Origin: a virus
Virus record (IMG/VR): IMGVR_UViG_3300025703_000001
Span: 22,324 to 86,323 of that record
Length of the DNA: 64,000 bases
Strand: one strand, 5' to 3'
The notes under the pieces are model-generated. The model was given only the letters and a program-made list of their open reading frames with translations. It did no database searches and was not told where the DNA came from. A program made the position numbers and the translations under genes. Shown here one piece after another: positions 27,179 through 35,893 of this stretch (positions are counted from its first letter, which is position 1; every line of letters starts with the position of its first letter).

Positions 27179-27628
27179 ATGACAGTTGATCCATCAGTAG
27201 ACGGCTTCCTCAGCAGTGGTGGAGCCCCATCAGCGAAGTTCCCTGAGCCGGGTGCGACGATCAAGGGCACGATTGAGGAGGCTGTGGTTTCGCAGCAGAC
27301 AGACCTTGACGGCAAGCCGAAGACGTGGGACGACGGAAACCCACGCCAGCAGCTCGTCGTCACTCTCGCTACCGATGAGCGTGATTCAGCCATTGACGAT
27401 GACAGCGGTACACGCCGCGTCTTCATTAAGGGTCAGATGCTCACCGCCCTCAAGGATGCCCTGAAGAAGGCGGGCGTGAAAAGTATCGAGGTAGGTGGCA
27501 CGCTCGCCATCAAGTACACCGAGGACGGCGTTCCCACCAAGGCGGGATTCAATGCTCCAAAGCTTTACGTGGCTCAATATAAGCCGCCAGTGTCGGTTAT
27601 CACTCCCGACGTAGACGAACTGCTCTAA
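27179..27628 (+). CDS. Putative ssDNA-binding / recombination accessory protein
   Basis: 149 aa. Beta-rich middle (TIKGTIEEAVVSQQTD, RQQLVVTLATDE, RVFIKGQMLTALKDAL, GGTLAIKYTED) suggests an OB-like barrel with an acidic C-terminus (TPDVDELL), as in SSB-type proteins. Function inferred mainly from its place between exonuclease and primase-helicase. Confidence 0.55.
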   Translation: MTVDPSVDGFLSSGGAPSAKFPEPGATIKGTIEEAVVSQQTDLDGKPKTWDDGNPRQQLVVTLATDERDSAIDDDSGTRRVFIKGQMLTALKDALKKAGVKSIEVGGTLAIKYTEDGVPTKAGFNAPKLYVAQYKPPVSVITPDVDELL

Positions 27629-27638
27629 TTCAACGCAG

Positions 27639-29639
27639 GTGAGCAGTGCACCCTACCCCATAACCCCGTTAGATGCAGCCCTGCTCTACGGGGTTATGGG
27701 GTGGCGGGTGGCGCCGGTGCGCCCCGAATCGAAGGTACCGGCTATCAATGACTGGCCGACGCGGGCAAGTAGCAATGCTGACACCATCGGAGGATGGTGG
27801 ACGAGTACCGAATATGCCAGCTGTGGCGTTTGTATCGTCACGGGCAGGGCGTCGGGACTGTGGGTTTTAGACGTTGATGTCAGCGGCGGTAAGCCCGGCA
27901 TCCAAACGCTGAAGGCGCTGCTCGCTGATCATGGCGATGGATCGCTACCTGAAACCCTCGTGGCTCGGACGCCATCTGGGGGTTACCACTATTACTGGAT
28001 CTATCCCGAGGGCGCCGAGGTTCACAACTCAGCGTCGAATCGCCTGGGATCAGGATTGGATGTTCGCGGCGAAGGGGGTCAGGTAAACGCTCCTCCGACC
28101 ACTCGGGGCGCGGACTGTTACCGCTGGGCTACCGAACGTGGACCCTACGATGCCGTGGTGGCTGAGGCCCCGGCTTGGCTTCTTGACCTTGTCATGGACC
28201 AATCCACGCCTATGGCGGCACCGCCGAAACCTAGTTTGCGACTGGTCGCTGAGGCGAACAAGCATCTTACCGATGCCCCGTCCTACGTGACCCGTTACAA
28301 CGCGGAACATTCTTGGGACGACATACTGATGCGGGACGGTTGGACACTCTCCCATGCCGATCGTGATGGTGTGCGTTACTGGACCAGACCGGGCAAGGAC
28401 GAGCGAGAGGGTATCTCGGCAAGTGTCGGGTACGCAGGCACAGACATGCTCTATGTCTGGACTACGGCGCTCGATTGGCTGCCAGCCGAACGGGGCTACG
28501 ATCGCTTCGGTTATATGGTTCATCGGGACTTCGGGGGGGATTTTAGGTCAGCGGGGCAATCGTTGGCACGGCAAGAATCCCAGGGGGGGATTTCTGCGGC
28601 TGGGTTGGTGTCTGTTAGCCAAGCAAACCCAGAAGTAGCCCCTACGGGCACTACGGACCCCTTAGAATCCATTCTGGACGATGATTCGGAACGAAGCCGA
28701 TACGAATTACTCAAAGTGGACTTCGACCCGGACGGGTCGTTTTGGAACGCCGATCTGAACGATGCTGATTTCCTCATTGAACCCCTGATAGCGCGGGGTC
28801 GCGGTCATGCTCTTTACGCTGGAGCCAAAACGGGCAAATCCTATATCGTTCTCCATGCTGTCGCTGCCGCCTGTATTCCCGGACACAAATCGTGGGTAAC
28901 GACGTTAGCCGATGATCCTGTTTCGATCGTCTATCTGGACTACGAGATGACTGAAGCTGACCTACGTGAACGACTAGAGATGTTCGGCTATGGCCCTAAT
29001 GATGACTACTCGCATCTGCATTACATCAAGGCGGGTGCTCTCGGGGCTGACCTGGATACCTACGAGGGTGGCCAAGACCTGACCAATCAGGCAAAAGCGT
29101 GGGGTGCCCAGTTGGTTATCGTAGATACCCTGAGCAGAGCCGTGCGGGGTGAGGAGAACGACGCTGACACGATTCGGGATTTCTACCGTTTTACCGGAAC
29201 GCCACTGAAGGCGAACGGGATAGCAGTCCTGCGCCTTGACCATGCGGGTAAAGAGGCTGAGCGGGGCCAGCGGGGCACGTCTGGGAAGAATGACGACGTA
29301 GATGTCGTATGGCGCCTCGATAGGACAGACGACGGCGCCAAGTTGACGAATACTCATTCTCGGGTCTTCTGGATGCCTTCGGAGATTACTCTGCGCTACG
29401 AAGAGGACGCTGATGGCGTTCACAACTTCACGCAAGTTCAGGAGTCTCAGACATACACCAGCGGTACGGCAGAGCGTGCTGATAAGTGGTTGGCTCTCGA
29501 TATCCCGCTCAACGCTAGCCGACGTCAAGCGAGAGACGCCGGGTTCTCGTGTAAGAACGACGAGTTTGCCTCAGTTAAGCGATACCTCAAACTGAATAGT
29601 CTGGGCAAGATTGACGATCTCATAGGTGGTCCCCAATGA
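27639..29639 (+). CDS. Bifunctional primase-polymerase / replicative helicase
   Basis: 666 aa from GTG 27639. Residues about 10-185 are a Prim-Pol domain: DVDVSGGKPG (catalytic DxD), TPSGGYHYYW and GLDVRGEGGQVNAPP. Residues about 375-600 form a RepA/DnaB-like ATPase: Walker A AGAKTGKS, VYLDYEMTEADLRERL, Walker B LVIVDTLSRAV, and the LDHAGKEAERGQRGTSGKND arginine-rich loop. It should prime and unwind at the phage origin. A palindromic G-rich tract follows its stop. Confidence 0.9.
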   Translation: MSSAPYPITPLDAALLYGVMGWRVAPVRPESKVPAINDWPTRASSNADTIGGWWTSTEYASCGVCIVTGRASGLWVLDVDVSGGKPGIQTLKALLADHGDGSLPETLVARTPSGGYHYYWIYPEGAEVHNSASNRLGSGLDVRGEGGQVNAPPTTRGADCYRWATERGPYDAVVAEAPAWLLDLVMDQSTPMAAPPKPSLRLVAEANKHLTDAPSYVTRYNAEHSWDDILMRDGWTLSHADRDGVRYWTRPGKDEREGISASVGYAGTDMLYVWTTALDWLPAERGYDRFGYMVHRDFGGDFRSAGQSLARQESQGGISAAGLVSVSQANPEVAPTGTTDPLESILDDDSERSRYELLKVDFDPDGSFWNADLNDADFLIEPLIARGRGHALYAGAKTGKSYIVLHAVAAACIPGHKSWVTTLADDPVSIVYLDYEMTEADLRERLEMFGYGPNDDYSHLHYIKAGALGADLDTYEGGQDLTNQAKAWGAQLVIVDTLSRAVRGEENDADTIRDFYRFTGTPLKANGIAVLRLDHAGKEAERGQRGTSGKNDDVDVVWRLDRTDDGAKLTNTHSRVFWMPSEITLRYEEDADGVHNFTQVQESQTYTSGTAERADKWLALDIPLNASRRQARDAGFSCKNDEFASVKRYLKLNSLGKIDDLIGGPQ

Positions 29640-29720
29640 CGGGGGACCAGTGGGGACCGGTCCCCCACACTGGTCCCCCGAAGTGGTGTTTCCCCAGGGG
29701 GGTCTATAAGACCCCTGGGG
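29628..29720. repeat. Nested G/C palindromes after the primase-helicase
   Basis: Several perfect inverted repeats overlap: GGTCCCC/GGGGACC (29628-29648), a 12-bp pair 29641-29652/29668-29679 around the 14-base palindrome GGGGACCGGTCCCC (29652-29665), and CCCCAGGGGGGTC/GACCCCTGGGG (29692-29720). GGGGACC recurs to 29760. A 43-codon ORF from ATG 29636 spans it. Candidate origin, single-strand initiation site or attenuator. Confidence 0.65.
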
Positions 29721-29807
29721 ACCACTCGGGACCTGTCGGCGGGGACCAGGGGTCGTGGCACAGTTGAATGAAACAACTTGATTGCGACAACGAAGGGGGA
29801 TGAATAA

Positions 29808-29954
29808 ATGGAGAAGGTCGAATTGGCGTATGTGGTTTATCTGCGGGTCTACGAGGACTCACCCAAAAGACGGGCTGACGCTAAGGCGAAACTGGAGCAG
29901 ATTTGCGGCTTAGCGTTTCTTGAGTCCAGTGTTGAGGACGCCAACGGTGACTAG
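29808..29954 (+). CDS. 48-aa hypothetical protein
   Basis: ATG 29808 after a GGGGGA. MEKVELAYVVYLRVYEDSPK, then a helix; a single alpha/beta unit. Unknown. Confidence 0.55.
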   Translation: MEKVELAYVVYLRVYEDSPKRRADAKAKLEQICGLAFLESSVEDANGD

Positions 29955-29990
29955 CTTGCGCGTTGAACTACCGCGCTGTAGTTTATAGTC

Positions 29991-30701
29991 GTGGCCACCA
30001 GAAAACCACCGACAGCAGCCGAGGTCCGCAAGGCATTTCGTGCTGGCGTAGATGCAGCGGGACTACCACCAGAGGCCCGCAGACTTGCGCTAGAGGCATT
30101 TAATGAATCAATCCGGATGGGTGGCCCGCAGAAAAAGAACCGTAGACAAATCCAGAATGAGGCGCTAAACGCCGTGGACGAACTGATGGTGATCGTATCT
30201 GATCCGCTGTTTGAGGATTCGGTGAAGGGGATTATTCTTCGCAATGACTTCACCTCTGGTCAACTCTTTCGTGACCATGAATCTATTGAGGATATCATGG
30301 CGATCGGATTGAGCGCGTTGCCCCCCACGCAAGGCGACCCGACTGGCGAGGTTGCGATCTGGGCCGAGATGGGTGATCGCACCGGCGATACCATTCTGGA
30401 CATCTGCGAGAGCATGGCCCGTAATCTGGTGAGCGTCAAGCAATTGTTGAATCTTTCTAGCATCGATGTGCGCGAACGGGAGGAACGAACTATCCCACGA
30501 TGCCATGCGTGCGGTGATGAAATCCTGAATCAGAATGAGATGCGGGATGGCGGCTTCGACATTAAATGTGCGGTGCGACGTAAGCGATATAAGAACGCTC
30601 GGGACTACCGCGGCGACCGTGGAGTCTTCATCGCTTTCGTTAGAGCGGAGCGTGTAGCAAAGGCCGAAACTGACGATCTAGTCGAAACCGACGTTGTGTA
30701 G
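29991..30701 (+). CDS. 236-aa helical protein with CxxC
   Basis: GTG 29991. Basic helical N-terminus (RKPPTAAEVRKAFRAG), a long helical centre, and RCHACGDEILNQNEMR near residue 170, followed by a basic tail (RRKRYKNARDYRG). No family recognised. Followed by an 84-base gap with a GACCTGC/GCAGGTC inverted pair and no clear promoter. Confidence 0.65.
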   Translation: MATRKPPTAAEVRKAFRAGVDAAGLPPEARRLALEAFNESIRMGGPQKKNRRQIQNEALNAVDELMVIVSDPLFEDSVKGIILRNDFTSGQLFRDHESIEDIMAIGLSALPPTQGDPTGEVAIWAEMGDRTGDTILDICESMARNLVSVKQLLNLSSIDVREREERTIPRCHACGDEILNQNEMRDGGFDIKCAVRRKRYKNARDYRGDRGVFIAFVRAERVAKAETDDLVETDVV

Positions 30702-30785
30702 CATGACCTGCACTTTCGCAAATGTTACAAACCACATTGCTAGTATTACACTTGGCAGGTCTAATCAAAGAACAGCGGGCTTCTA

Positions 30786-31094
30786 GTGACGGTCAAAAAC
30801 CTATGCATTGGATGCCTTGACGACTTCGTTGAAGAATGGGCAGATCCGCCATATTGCTACACCTGCTACCTGAAACACGAGGAAGCGATTGAGCGTGCTG
30901 GCATCCACTACAGCAGCCGTCGCAATAATCAACCCGTAGATTGGTACGGCCCCAAATGGAATAACGGCACCGAGCCGAACACCATTGAGGCCGAAGAACT
31001 CCAGTACGGGTTTGGTGGCGAAGATGAGTACGGTCGCCCGGTTGAGATTCGATTCGATGATGGTAGTCCGATCCTCCTGGTTGGAGGAGATTGA
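30786..31094 (+). CDS. 102-aa zinc-ribbon protein
   Basis: GTG 30786. LCIGCLDDF ... YCYTCYLKHEEA forms a four-Cys ribbon at residues 7-30. The rest is acidic and Tyr-rich. Unknown. Confidence 0.65.
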   Translation: MTVKNLCIGCLDDFVEEWADPPYCYTCYLKHEEAIERAGIHYSSRRNNQPVDWYGPKWNNGTEPNTIEAEELQYGFGGEDEYGRPVEIRFDDGSPILLVGGD

Positions 31095-31477
31095 AGGTTG
31101 ACGTGGCCAAGCGTGATCTGACTCTGCTGGGAGCATTGTTTGTTACGCAGAAAATCACGCTAGACGAGGCCACTGCGCTTGCCGAGTATCTTCAGCACGT
31201 TGACGTCCAGTACAAGAATCACCCCGAGACGTTGGAAGTTGCCATTGATATGGCGCTCGGATTCTTTCGGGACGATCCAGACACCGAAGCCGCCAAGACG
31301 GCTGACAGCGTGCAAGCTGAGCATGACGAGGAAGCGTGTCCCGACTGCGGTGGGGAAATGATGGATTCCGTCGACATGGAACAGGCTGTCGATCTTTGGC
31401 TAGCCGTTCGCATGGTAGCCGACAAGTACGCGTTTGACCGTGAGGTTTCAGATCACGGCGAGCAAGAGGAATGCTGA
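31091..31477 (+). CDS. 128-aa helical protein with CPDC
   Basis: TTG 31091 (TTGA overlap, GGAGGAGA upstream). Helices (LTLLGALFVTQKITLDEA), an acidic stretch, and EACPDCGGEMMD near residue 85. Unknown. Confidence 0.6.
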   Translation: MKVDVAKRDLTLLGALFVTQKITLDEATALAEYLQHVDVQYKNHPETLEVAIDMALGFFRDDPDTEAAKTADSVQAEHDEEACPDCGGEMMDSVDMEQAVDLWLAVRMVADKYAFDREVSDHGEQEEC

Positions 31478-31481
31478 ACTG

Positions 31482-31628
31482 GTGTCGAGCGTGGCTATTG
31501 CTTGCCCGGTCTGCAATGCGGCGACCCAAGACCATTGTGAGTACCACGGATGTCACTGGCTCAGATGCACCGGTTGCCGACGATACGGAGATCCAACCAA
31601 GGTCGGACGATGGGTTAAACATGGCTGA
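31482..31628 (+). CDS. 48-aa zinc-finger microprotein
   Basis: GTG 31482: ACPVCNAATQDHCEYHGCHW, then RCTGCRRYG: seven Cys/His ligands, probably a double finger. Confidence 0.6.
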   Translation: MSSVAIACPVCNAATQDHCEYHGCHWLRCTGCRRYGDPTKVGRWVKHG

Positions 31629-31863
31629 CGATGTCTTGATTGCGAGAAAGCGCGCCGCAGCCGAGGACGCCATACAGGATCTGATGAGATCCATGTACGG
31701 AACCCTTGTGACTGTTGACTGGCTGGTTTTGGCTGACAACGTGGTGAGCGTTGAAGACGAAGACACCCACGTCCTGCACCCAGCGTACTCCGCTGGCATG
31801 AGTTCGTGGAAAGCCAGCGGCATGGTTCTGACCGGCGTCAAATATTACACAGGTGGGATGTAG
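31621..31863 (+). CDS. 80-aa hypothetical protein
   Basis: ATG 31621 overlaps the previous stop by 8 bases. Helical N-terminus (RKRAAAEDAIQDLMRSM) and beta-rich C-terminus. Unknown. Confidence 0.6.
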   Translation: MADDVLIARKRAAAEDAIQDLMRSMYGTLVTVDWLVLADNVVSVEDEDTHVLHPAYSAGMSSWKASGMVLTGVKYYTGGM

Positions 31864-32396
31864 TGCCAATTCCGTGTGAATACTGCGGCGCTGAGTTCGT
31901 ACCAAAGAATTCGCGCAATAGATATTGCGCTGAGAGATGTCAGATTAAGGCTCGTCAGATTCGACAGCGAGAACGTTACGCCACTGACAGGGAATATCGT
32001 CAGATAATAATCGCTCGTGCCGATGAAAGGGTTCGGCGATTGATCCGGGAAGGTGATCCCGTTTTTCGGGAGCAAAGGGCGACGTGGCAACGGCTTGCAT
32101 ATCAAACGAACCCATCCAGACGCCAGTCCCGCCTAGAAGCTAATAAGTCTCGTAAGCGTGGGTTAGATCCCGCAGACAAGGACACGCTGGATTACATTGA
32201 GATCGTCAGGGGAGACCCCTGCTCTTACTGCGGCGGTGATGGTGGTTCGATGGATCATATTGACCCCGTGAATTCGGGTGGAGATCACCACTGGTCGAAT
32301 ATGACTGGCGCATGTCAGTCGTGCAACTCCAGCAAACGCGAAAGAGAAGATCTGCTTGTGTGGATGTTTGAACGCAAACAGATGGCTACGAACTGA
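31863..32396 (+). CDS. HNH endonuclease
   Basis: 177 aa from GTG 31863. N-terminal CEYCGAEF ... RYCAERC finger, a basic central helix, then the HNH core: CSYCGGDGGSMDHIDPVNSG, NMTGACQSCNSSKRE (the D-H pair, N and Cys knuckles). Could be a homing or packaging-linked nuclease; the true packaging partner would lie nearer the terminase genes. Confidence 0.85.
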   Translation: MPIPCEYCGAEFVPKNSRNRYCAERCQIKARQIRQRERYATDREYRQIIIARADERVRRLIREGDPVFREQRATWQRLAYQTNPSRRQSRLEANKSRKRGLDPADKDTLDYIEIVRGDPCSYCGGDGGSMDHIDPVNSGGDHHWSNMTGACQSCNSSKREREDLLVWMFERKQMATN

Positions 32397-32433
32397 AGAC
32401 AATAACCGCTCCAAAATAAAGGGAGAGCAAAAT

Positions 32434-32622
32434 ATGAGCACCATCAAGGTTGCCCCTGGCAGCAAGATCCGCGTGAAGAGTTCGGGAGTTCTCGGCACCG
32501 TCATTGACTTGACGCCGCAGAAGACTCCCGGCAAGCGCGGTCGCCCGCCGACGATTGCGTCAGTGGTCCACGACGATGCCAGCGAAGCGACGTACGGAGT
32601 GCGCGAACTTCAGCTGGTTTGA
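32434..32622 (+). CDS. 62-aa AT-hook protein
   Basis: ATG 32434 after AAAGGGAG. A beta-rich first half (SKIRVKSSGVLGTVIDL), then TPGKRGRPPTIAS, an AT-hook (RGRP) that would sit in AT-rich minor grooves. Last gene before the convergent hairpin. Confidence 0.6.
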   Translation: MSTIKVAPGSKIRVKSSGVLGTVIDLTPQKTPGKRGRPPTIASVVHDDASEATYGVRELQLV

Positions 32623-32630
32623 CGAGCGGG

Positions 32631-32664
32631 GCGGTCGGGGTGCTTGGATAGCGGACCCGACCGC
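32631..32664. terminator. Hairpin between convergent genes
   Basis: GCGGTCGGG and CCCGACCGC form a perfect 9-bp stem around a 16-base loop, between the AT-hook gene (+) and the regulator gene (-). No T-tract on either side, so terminator activity is inferred from position. Confidence 0.5.
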
Positions 32665-32674
32665 CGCACTCGAT

Positions 32675-33052
32675 TTACGCAGCTACTTGCTGCAGTGTCG
32701 TTGCCGATTGCCACTGGCCACGCTCCACATTTTTGGCGTGCGAAGTCCGCTTGAGGGCAGATAGCGTACTCTGGATGTTGGCCCTTGCGTCGTGACGCCC
32801 ATGCTTGGCCATCTCGGCAGCGATGTCGTCAACGGTCACCGGTCCTGGTGCGTTGTCGAGAATCGTCTTGATCATCTGAGTCCGTGAGCCGTGAATCTGC
32901 GTGACTCGTGGCTGACGGGCATTGCTCAGGATCACGCCACTGATGGCATCCCTGGCGGCTACGAGGCCGTCAAGTTCCTTCCGTGTTGCGTTGATCGACC
33001 GATCCAACTGGCGAAGTATCGTCGTTGGAGAAGTCTTTGTGGGCTTTGCCAT
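32675..33052 (-). CDS. Putative winged-helix regulator, only minus gene between 22.6 and 58 kb
   Basis: 125 aa; AGAAAGG precedes ATG 33052. A helical N-terminus (LRQLDRSINATRKELDGLV) leads to RTQMIKTILDNAPGPVTVDD, IAAEMAKHGRHDARANIQST and LSALKRTSHAKNVERGQW, a helix-turn-helix with a wing, as in phage repressor-like proteins. Standing alone and opposed to its neighbours, it is a plausible regulator. Confidence 0.6.
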   Translation of the reverse strand: MAKPTKTSPTTILRQLDRSINATRKELDGLVAARDAISGVILSNARQPRVTQIHGSRTQMIKTILDNAPGPVTVDDIAAEMAKHGRHDARANIQSTLSALKRTSHAKNVERGQWQSATTLQQVAA

Positions 33053-33182
33053 TGCTTACCTTTCTCAGACGGGCGTTTCCCATCTGGACTGAACATTTTA
33101 CCTGCTCTGTCAATGGGTCAACCAAAAACGCAGGATTATTGTTCCCTGGTTGAAACTACAACGATGTCGTTAGGCACTAGGA

Positions 33183-33809
33183 ATGGCACGACACGGACCC
33201 GATAAGGACATATGTGGCGCCCAGCGTGCCAACCAGCCGGAGGGTGTCGTTTGCCAGAACGTCGCAGGTGAACGTACTGATCACCTCGGAATCGGCAGGT
33301 GCTACCGTCATGGTGGATCTACCGAATCGCACAACAAGGCGGCGCGGGTGGAAATCTTAGACCGTGATGCCCGCAAGTTGTTGGCGATAGAAGGCTTTGA
33401 GCCGATCGTTGATCCGTTCACCGAACTGTCTGAGCTGGCTGGTGAGGTCAAGAAGCTCAAGAATGTGTTGCGGGACAAGGTCGAGGAACTGACCAACCTG
33501 AAGGACGTTGGTGGCAAGAACGTCGCCACTCAGATCGACGTGCTGTTTCAAGCGTACGAACGGTCGATTGATCGCTGCGAGCGCATCCTGATGGGTATGG
33601 CGAGACTGGATCTTGAGGACCGCATCGCTCGGCTGCATGCCCGCATTGACTCAGACACCGCCGACCAGATCGTTAGCGCCATGACCGCATCGCTTGAAGG
33701 CGTGGACATTTCCGACGCTGTTCGTGAGGCGATTATCCTTGACTTTGGAACCCGACTTTCAGGTGGTCAGCAACCTGGTCGCCAGCAAGCTGTCGGCGCA
33801 ATCGGTTAG
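33183..33809 (+). CDS. Small terminase subunit-like protein
   Basis: 208 aa. N-terminal zinc motif CGAQRANQPEGVVCQNVAGE ... GRCYRHGGST, common before actinophage large terminases, then a long coiled coil (LAGEVKKLKNVLRDKVEELT) for ring assembly. Directly upstream of, and overlapping, the large subunit. Preceded by AACGATGTCGTT (33160-33171), a small palindrome. It should recognise phage DNA for packaging. Confidence 0.7.
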   Translation: MARHGPDKDICGAQRANQPEGVVCQNVAGERTDHLGIGRCYRHGGSTESHNKAARVEILDRDARKLLAIEGFEPIVDPFTELSELAGEVKKLKNVLRDKVEELTNLKDVGGKNVATQIDVLFQAYERSIDRCERILMGMARLDLEDRIARLHARIDSDTADQIVSAMTASLEGVDISDAVREAIILDFGTRLSGGQQPGRQQAVGAIG

Positions 33810-35613
33810 AACTGACGACTACGCCACTCCTGGTGAACTTGCACTTGCGCTAGATCCGACCACGGTTCAGACTCCGGCGCTTGACATCATCGACGGCGCA
33901 TTAGTCGACGTCGAGAAGGCGCTAGACGCCACACTGAAACGCCAACGCCTGTTTGCCAAGTATCGCAACGCTGGCATGAACGAGTTTGAGGCCCGCGATT
34001 CCGCTGAGGCCGAAGTTCCGACGATTGGCACTGATCGCATGATCGTGTCGATGCCTCCGCAGGAGGGCAAGTCCGAGCGGTGCTCGCACTATGGCGTGCT
34101 GTGGATGCTGCGGCGTCATCCCGAGATGCGCTGCGCGATCGTTTCCTACGAAGAACGCATTGCACAGAACATGTCGTCAAAGCTCCGTAACGATCTGCTG
34201 ACGTTCGATGGCGCCGAGGGCAACATCGACCTCGGCATTGAGCTACGACGTGGCAACCGTGCCGTTGGATCGTGGTCGCTTGAAGGCGAGCGCGGTTCGA
34301 TTTACGCCATTGGTATCGGTGGCGCCCTGACGGGAAGGCCAGTTGATTTATTGGTCGTGGACGACCCCGTCAAAGACTACAAAGCTGCCGACAGCTCACT
34401 GCAATCCGACCAAGCGTGGATGTGGTGGATGTCGGTCGCTCGTGCGCGGTTGGCACCTGGCGCGCCGGTCATCGTGATCCTGACTCGTTGGCATGAAGCC
34501 GACATGGCCGGACGGTTGATCCAGAAGCAGCGCGAAGACGAGGCGTCAGAGCAGCAGTACTTCGACCGTTGGCGCGTTATTAACATCTCAGCTCAGGCCG
34601 AGTTTGACCCAGCGACACAGACCGATCCGCTTGGCCGACAGCCCGGCGAGTTCATGGACTCGGCTCGTGGTCGCACACGGGCGCAGTGGGAAGCGACCAA
34701 GGCATCACAGATCCCGCGCGTGTGGTCGGCGTTGTACCAGGGCAAGCCGTCGCCTGACAGTGGGGACGTGTTCCACCGTAACTGGTGGATGCGATTCGGT
34801 ACGCCGATCTGGAACCAGAATCCCGACGAGACGTTTACTGCGCATGATTGCACTGAGATCATACAGAGCTGGGATCTTGCTTTCAAAGATAACAACACGT
34901 CTGACTACGTTGTCGGCCAGGTCTGGGCGCGACGCGGTGCGAACACCTACCTGCTCGATCAGGTGCATGCACGACTGAGCTTTACCGATACCGTCGCCGC
35001 GATTCGTCGCATGTCTGAGCGTTGGCCGCAAGCAATCGTCAAGCTGATTGAGGACAAGGCGAACGGTCCAGCGGTGATCAATGCGCTACGATCTGAGGTC
35101 GGCGGCATCATTCCCGTTCAGGTCAAGGATTCTAAGAGCGCGCGTGCTGCTGCTGTGTCGCCATTCATTGAGTCCAACAACGTGTTCCTGCCGTCAACAG
35201 AGATAGCGCTGTATGACGTGGAAGCGTTTATCGAGGAAACGACTCAGTTCCCGAACGCTGCGCACGACGACCAAGTCGACGCCATGACGCAGGCGCTCAA
35301 TCGGTTTTACTTGCAAGGTTCCGGAGCGAAGGATTGGCTTGAGTCGCTTGCGCCGACCCATGACTGTGGCCAGCCGAACAGTAAGGGATCGACGCGCTGT
35401 AGTAAGTGCGGCGAGGAACTGAAGCCTGACGAGACGGTTGATGCTGAGCCTGAAGAGTTCTCGCTGACTAGCGGTATAAATGACCCGACCAAACCTAAGC
35501 CACCCGACGAACTGACTGGCTTCAACAAAACCGTGTCGGACGCCATCGCACAATACGGCCCGTCCGGTTCTGGCGGTTTCGATCCTTTCGCACGCAAGTC
35601 ATGGCAACGATAA
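33763..35613 (+). CDS. terL: Large terminase subunit
   Basis: About 616 aa. Walker A MPPQEGKSER (97-106), Walker B VDLLVVDDP, and the coupling segment ILTRWHEADMAGRL form the packaging ATPase. The C-terminal RNase H-like nuclease has acids in SWDLAFKDNNTSDYV, LIEDKANG and NAAHDDQVDAM. A zinc ribbon (HDCGQPNSKGSTRCSKCGEE) and an acidic tail end the protein. The start is uncertain: GTG 33763, TTG 33745 and TTG 33694 are in frame and none has a good ribosome site, so translation is probably coupled to the small subunit. Confidence 0.92.
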   Translation: MVSNLVASKLSAQSVRTDDYATPGELALALDPTTVQTPALDIIDGALVDVEKALDATLKRQRLFAKYRNAGMNEFEARDSAEAEVPTIGTDRMIVSMPPQEGKSERCSHYGVLWMLRRHPEMRCAIVSYEERIAQNMSSKLRNDLLTFDGAEGNIDLGIELRRGNRAVGSWSLEGERGSIYAIGIGGALTGRPVDLLVVDDPVKDYKAADSSLQSDQAWMWWMSVARARLAPGAPVIVILTRWHEADMAGRLIQKQREDEASEQQYFDRWRVINISAQAEFDPATQTDPLGRQPGEFMDSARGRTRAQWEATKASQIPRVWSALYQGKPSPDSGDVFHRNWWMRFGTPIWNQNPDETFTAHDCTEIIQSWDLAFKDNNTSDYVVGQVWARRGANTYLLDQVHARLSFTDTVAAIRRMSERWPQAIVKLIEDKANGPAVINALRSEVGGIIPVQVKDSKSARAAAVSPFIESNNVFLPSTEIALYDVEAFIEETTQFPNAAHDDQVDAMTQALNRFYLQGSGAKDWLESLAPTHDCGQPNSKGSTRCSKCGEELKPDETVDAEPEEFSLTSGINDPTKPKPPDELTGFNKTVSDAIAQYGPSGSGGFDPFARKSWQR

Positions 35614-35626
35614 AGGAGATTCAGCG

Positions 35627-35890
35627 GTGACCGAGATGACGTTTGGTGCCGAAAACTGCAAAGGCGCTACGAGCGATCTGACCGGCAATCACTACACGGC
35701 AGACAGACGCGGCATGATTAACGTGACAGATTCGCGTGACGTGGCGTTCTTCAAGCGAAACGGCTTCAGCGTCGCTGGCGGCATGCCGCGCATGAGTAAG
35801 TTCTGGGTCTGCGATGACTGCTCGTGGGAAGCCACCGTCAACCACTGCCGCTACTGCGACTCGGAGAACTTGCGTAAAGTCGAAGCGTGA
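35627..35890 (+). CDS. 87-aa zinc-ribbon protein
   Basis: GTG 35627 after GGAG. FWVCDDCSWEATVNHCRYCD is a C-x2-C ... C-x2-C ribbon at residues 62-80. Role unknown; it ends the terminase block. Confidence 0.65.
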   Translation: MTEMTFGAENCKGATSDLTGNHYTADRRGMINVTDSRDVAFFKRNGFSVAGGMPRMSKFWVCDDCSWEATVNHCRYCDSENLRKVEA

Positions 35891-35893
35891 CAC

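Noticed and set aside
29636-29767. 43-codon ORF through the G-rich palindromes
   Set aside because: It has an ATGA start, but its Gly/Pro/Asp repeats follow from the GGGGACC palindromes; not listed as a gene.
33085-33118. Possible minus-strand promoter TTGACC-15-TAAAAT before the wHTH gene
   Set aside because: The spacer is too short and a second TTGACA overlaps; no confident assignment.
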